DNA from: an uncultured Bacteroidales bacterium
GTDB taxonomy: Bacteria; Bacteroidota; Bacteroidia; Bacteroidales; Paludibacteraceae
Reading direction: 5' to 3'
Length of the DNA stretch: 64,000 bases
Assembly (NCBI GenBank): GCA_900321605.1
Contig: ONWR01000012.1
Span: 1-64,000, forward strand
The position numbers were made by a program, and so were the translations under genes. Shown here one piece after another: positions 61,101-64,000 of the stretch. Under the pieces are notes generated by a model, which saw nothing but the letters and a program-made list of their open reading frames with translations, did no database searches and was not told the origin of the DNA. How positions within the stretch are numbered: position 1 is the first letter of the stretch; every line of letters starts with the position of its first letter.

Positions 61101-64000
61101 CTATTCCCTCCAAAGGAACGAACATTGGCAAAGTGGTAGAGTAGTCCCCACGGCGAATAACTTTGTTTTTAACATCATCAGTTTTCGCGAAGTAATGATA
61201 GCCATGCTGATCCAACTCCGTAAACGCCACATTAATATATGAAGCATTCACACCGGCAGCCTCAGCATCAAAGTAGAAAATATTCGTTCCTTCTATCTGC
61301 GTCATTTCTCCATGCAATCCTTCGCTATACGGAGTATCAGTGTACGTATCAGAAGTGTTAGCTCCTGTACCATTATTCTTATCCCAATACGAATCATTCT
61401 TATAGAAGTAAACATATACATCACTCCAACCCAGTGTATTATTGAAGAAAATCATATTTTTCTTGTTGTACACCGCTGTCAGGGTTCCGTCATAAACGGC
61501 TTTGATCTGGATGGAGGAAGTGGTGGTCGTCGTTACAGGGTCAGACTCTCCGTTCTTAATTGTCACACCATCACCGGCATCCCAACGAGCAAAGGTATAA
61601 CCCGTAATTGTCGGAGGCGTAATGTCGCCGTCAGTCGTCCAATTCAACGGACTAGCTTCTATTGAAGCGGAAGCCTGCAGTGTTCTGCCGTCGCTGTCTT
61701 GATAACGGATCGTCACTGTGTGTGCACCGGCTACTTGGAAAGTAGTGGTGCGGGTGCTTAATACATCCTCCGGATCAGCAGGGCAATCAGAGCCTTTTGC
61801 TAATTTGGCTTGAATAATATAGGTTGCACTCGCGCTCGGTACAGGGAATGAAACATCGTTTCCTGCGACGGGAGTAAATGGCGGCTGTGATGGAAGAGCT
61901 GTTCCGTTGCTGTATTGCACTTCCCAACATACTTTTGTTGTTCCTGTCGGCGTCGGTTCAATTGTCGGCCTAACAGTAATCGTCTTGTTTGGAGCTATTA
62001 CCGTTTCACTCAATCCCAACGCAGTAATCTCTGCTTGTTTGAAATAAGCGTGCAAAGTGAAGGCCGCATCTTCTTTGTCCCAAGTGTGAGCACTTGTACC
62101 ATCCGCATTATAGTATTTTGTGCCGAGCGGTTCAAGGGCATCATAGTAACCCATAAAGGCATAACCTTGCGGAGCTGTCGGCAGAGAACCGCTACCGGTG
62201 ATGGCCGGCATATCGGCATTATACGTGCCGGTACGTGTGGTAACAGAACCGGCCGAAGCTGCACCCGTCTGATCCAGCGTGATAGTAGTGGTCTTTGCTA
62301 TCCAGTGAGCATGCAGAGTATAGGTGGCAATTTCGTTGTTCCAGTTCTGGGCGCTACTACCGTCTGCGTTATAATACTTAGGTCCGCTACCGCCTTGTGC
62401 TCCCCAATATCCGCCAAAGGTATATCCGGTCTTTTCTGGCAAAGTAATTGCCGGCATCGCTGCATCGTAGGTAGCTGTCACGCTCATCGTACCCGGAGTA
62501 GTTGCATCATGATTATTCAGAGTAATCGTCGTTGTCTTCGGCGTAAAGTTTGCTTGAATCGTTGCAGCGGCGGTCGGACGGAATTTTGTATTAGCCGTCG
62601 TAGAAGTGGTGCTCGTTCCTGAAGCACCAAAGTAACCGCTTCCGGAAGTAATAGTCCAATTCGTAAAGTTATATCCGGTGTTCGGACTTGCCGTAATATC
62701 GCCGCCGGTTATTTGTCCCATAGCAGTTGCACTCGCCGGAGTGGCACTACCGCCGGCAGACGCAGTTGCTGTTACATTATAGGTGTTCTCTGTATATTTC
62801 GCAACAACTGTAGTGTTGGCGTTGATAGTTGTGGTATATGTACTTCCTGTTCCCAGACTTGAACCGCTTCCATTCTCCCAACGATACCAACTGTATCCGG
62901 TTTTTGCCGCAGCGTGAGTAAAGGTCATACTTGTTCCTGCCGCTACAGTACCACCGCTTGTTACGCTCGGACTCGTCGTGATAGCATTGGCTGCACCGGA
63001 AGGCGCAACAGAGTAGGTAACAGTATATTTTGTCGGGAAGGTGACAGTAATTTTCGGTGTAGCCGTTGAGTAATCCACTTTAATCTCGTATGTTCCGGCA
63101 ACATCGGCACAAATCTGAATGTTTGCACCGGATGTAGTTAAACTTTGGTTGGCCGAAGTACTCCGCTTCCACCAATATGAACCATCTGCTGTAAGGCCAT
63201 ACCACGTTGAGTTTTTGATAAGTTTGAAACTCCAAGCATCTGCCGTACCGCTGGTACCACTGTTGGTGGAACTGATATTTGCTGTATAATAAGCCACATT
63301 TTCTGTCGAATGGCCTGTCTTCTTCGTCATCGCGTGCTCGGTTGACCAGTTGTCTCCTGTTATGTTTGTTCCGCCTTTCAGTACCCACGGGCTACTCAAA
63401 TCCTCTTCAAATACAGCGGTAGCAGTACCGGTACTTCCGGAACCATCTGCTTTCAAAGTAATAGTGGAACTTGTCGTTGAAGAAGATGTTGCCGCTGCGC
63501 CAGACAAATCCCAACGAACAAATTTATATCCACTTGCTGCGGTGGCTGTGATGCTTTGCGTAGTCGCGACACCAAGAGAAGCGGTTGCTCCCCAAGACTT
63601 ACTGGTGCCACCAAACTTCAGCGAACCCCAAGAAGTCGTTGCTGTGGCAACTGTGATGGTCGATTTCTTTTCATTAAACGAAGCTGTTACTGTTGCATCG
63701 GCAGTCGGTTTGAATGTATTACTATTCGTCGTTGCTGCACTTGTGAACGAACCACTACCGCTGGTTATTGTCCAAGTATTAAACGTATAACCTGTAGCTG
63801 GAGTAGCAGCAATAGAGATACCGGTAACCTGTCCAACAGTTTTCGGTGTGGAAGCCGGAGTTGTTACTGATCCACCCGTTCCTGCAGCAAATGCCACAGA
63901 CCAAGTCTTCTCAACAAACTTCACATACACGGTTATATTTCCGCTCAATGTGGTTGAGTATGTATTGCTTCCTGCGTCATGTTTACCGGCTGTACAAGCG
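58186..64000 (-). CDS. Giant secreted repeat protein, 5' end outside the window
   Basis: The minus-strand frame is open from the window edge, so at least 1937 residues are present and the N-terminus is missing; the TTG at 63948 is not a start. The visible part begins with several InlB-type repeats (GTGGSVTTPASTPKTVGQ, TGYTFNTWTITSG, ENTYNVTATASAGG), then KTTTITLDQTGAASAG-type repeats with FMGYYDALEPLGTKYYNADG, an Ig-like part, starch-binding-like stretches with aromatic residues (FFNNTLGWSDVYVYFYKND, YYNEGYWMNYP), and the shared C-terminal module. It ends in VRKVMIDGILYIVKDGKVFDARG. Its partner gene follows. Confidence 0.82.
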   Translation of the reverse strand, partial: ACTAGKHDAGSNTYSTTLSGNITVYVKFVEKTWSVAFAAGTGGSVTTPASTPKTVGQVTGISIAATPATGYTFNTWTITSGSGSFTSAATTNSNTFKPTADATVTASFNEKKSTITVATATTSWGSLKFGGTSKSWGATASLGVATTQSITATAASGYKFVRWDLSGAAATSSSTTSSTITLKADGSGSTGTATAVFEEDLSSPWVLKGGTNITGDNWSTEHAMTKKTGHSTENVAYYTANISSTNSGTSGTADAWSFKLIKNSTWYGLTADGSYWWKRSTSANQSLTTSGANIQICADVAGTYEIKVDYSTATPKITVTFPTKYTVTYSVAPSGAANAITTSPSVTSGGTVAAGTSMTFTHAAAKTGYSWYRWENGSGSSLGTGSTYTTTINANTTVVAKYTENTYNVTATASAGGSATPASATAMGQITGGDITASPNTGYNFTNWTITSGSGYFGASGTSTTSTTANTKFRPTAAATIQANFTPKTTTITLNNHDATTPGTMSVTATYDAAMPAITLPEKTGYTFGGYWGAQGGSGPKYYNADGSSAQNWNNEIATYTLHAHWIAKTTTITLDQTGAASAGSVTTRTGTYNADMPAITGSGSLPTAPQGYAFMGYYDALEPLGTKYYNADGTSAHTWDKEDAAFTLHAYFKQAEITALGLSETVIAPNKTITVRPTIEPTPTGTTKVCWEVQYSNGTALPSQPPFTPVAGNDVSFPVPSASATYIIQAKLAKGSDCPADPEDVLSTRTTTFQVAGAHTVTIRYQDSDGRTLQASASIEASPLNWTTDGDITPPTITGYTFARWDAGDGVTIKNGESDPVTTTTTSSIQIKAVYDGTLTAVYNKKNMIFFNNTLGWSDVYVYFYKNDSYWDKNNGTGANTSDTYTDTPYSEGLHGEMTQIEGTNIFYFDAEAAGVNASYINVAFTELDQHGYHYFAKTDDVKNKVIRRGDYSTTLPMFVPLEGIDPTEMNGKLADYYNEGYWMNYPENTGYTLHIYDSKTYGSGSSMQVIPFEFNGDKTMPMTVKVELNANREYGYEIHRADGNVYGKNSKVLKINDSGDVTPETLTQSQRGGIQTSVAGDYEFKLDFGNNGGYHYLIGVHYPVAANDYRIVYTDQTAWSKAAHTSGWYHPSRAIHKEEGSKDIVSFYVSKAGGANASMKFQYASSINASTGAVTWMDVPSGSINLSGITESGVYNFHLSQDAGSISVEKIEPYTGNYYIRTDCAGNSKWENFRTSDHQMTYSDYAEVNSGYSHYYTHWVTSGTNVKFTIANDYSQCISDTLAEDYGTVIADITAEGNDGAGRLNSASANIRFMWDQSTNKVSRAYIGGSTYISDRFLVLEGDSKMYDEDGSALNISGLNPNEANLIDVQNFVYERTIQVNTKARAKLTAKYNNNIQYFKGSEGAFAEGTTIELLGGNAIGKHTMRIVYDFKTNRLVTAYVPSGTINADIAINADLMIVREHQGAGQQLLFEDAGALSKVHTVYGVMRFNRWTLNNKEKTGGHSPVGDPKSIYERSLYWISFPFNVNLSDVFGFGTYGVDWIIEYYDGAERATNGYWIDSEGFWKMVMPAQRANFTLEAGKGYVLAIDIDAMKDNNTTFWANNIEQVELFFPSATNVENITQTTAHTIVPAHECTIDRRTDKSVYDTNKDRTKADSHWNMIGVPSYANYGATLTSDEAGTQTIRWNSNPYTNDLPFLYEWNMTDDSYTVQSGTTYPFKAMHAYMVQYHGDLYWSLASATPTPSPIVARRAYAEKPQNAEFRLELQQNEKMVDQTFVNMKDAEEISAGFKFDEDLCKEFNAGKANIYTLIENYLPAAGNTLPMSEQTTLVPVGVKTTAAGEYTFAMPEGTNGVSVVLIDNIAGTRTNLALSDYTVTLGKGDLSDRFMLEIAPIKQMPTGIEAVSDQHSAVRKVMIDGILYIVKDGKVFDARGAKVK

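Noticed and set aside
58186..63948. TTG at 63948 as the start of the last giant gene
   Set aside because: The frame is open to the window edge with the same repeat-type sequence (ACTAGKHDAGSNTYSTT), so the start lies outside.

Overview
The window looks like chromosomal DNA of an uncultured Bacteroidales (Bacteroidota). Eleven promoter-like sites, six of them verified just upstream of a recognisable gene, match the Bacteroidetes sigma factor consensus TTTG, 19-21 nt, TAnnTTTG, mostly with exactly 20 nt between the TTG and TAnnTTTG boxes. The MenA and Pot proteins, the Flavobacterium-type tyrosine ammonia-lyase and the surface proteins with short type-IX-like tails fit the same phylum. I have no taxonomic marker finer than that.

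Region 1 (1-890) holds the 3' end of an unknown gene and a minus-strand tRNA unit (Gly-GCC, Leu-CAG, Leu-GAG) with its own promoter. Region 2 (891-20800) is one long minus-strand operon for an aryl polyene (APE/flexirubin-like) pigment lipid. It starts at a promoter at 20770-20800 and many genes are joined by ATGA overlaps. In transcription order it encodes an O-methyltransferase, a tyrosine ammonia-lyase (makes the coumarate starter), a ketosynthase, an ACP, an acyltransferase, a CrtI-like oxidoreductase, a second ketosynthase with an extra C-terminal domain, a second ACP, a third ketosynthase fused to a chain-length-factor-like domain, a small EamA-type transporter, a LolA-like carrier, a glycosyltransferase-acyltransferase fusion, an exported esterase, an aryl-CoA/AMP ligase, an MMPL exporter fused to a hot-dog dehydratase domain, a thioesterase, a FabZ-like dehydratase, a ketoreductase and finally menA. 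The enzymes would make and reduce the chain, the acyltransferases place it on a lipid, and the MMPL/LolA pair export it to the outer membrane.

Region 3 (20815-24811) carries a DUF486 membrane protein, a HAD-TtcA fusion, a secreted protein and a GNAT acetyltransferase. Region 4 (25066-34991, plus strand) is potABCD (spermidine/putrescine uptake; PotC carries an unusual exported N-terminal domain), then a 981-residue TPR protein and an outer-membrane beta-barrel protein.

Region 5 (35069-64000, minus strand) is accessory surface-protein territory. Three giant secreted proteins (2015, 2663 and at least 1937 residues) made of Ig-like, InlB-type and other repeats share a C-terminal module and a short terminal motif. 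Each is followed directly by a small protein with an N-terminal signal/anchor and a C-terminal P[VI]G[DE]-hydrophobic-RRK tail. Two broken tails lie at 43.5 and 45.0 kb beside an ATPase and a HicB gene. A GH105 lipoprotein, a ParE toxin-antitoxin pair, a Bro-N protein, several tiny ORFs and a P-loop ATPase remnant fill the gaps.

Throughout the window, short tandem word arrays (8-14 nt words) sit at gene junctions. They often contain the stop codon of the upstream gene or the start codon/signal peptide of the downstream gene, and several lie in frame inside genes. The same word families recur at unrelated loci. These arrays and the giant-plus-tail cassettes are the two observations I consider most worth following.
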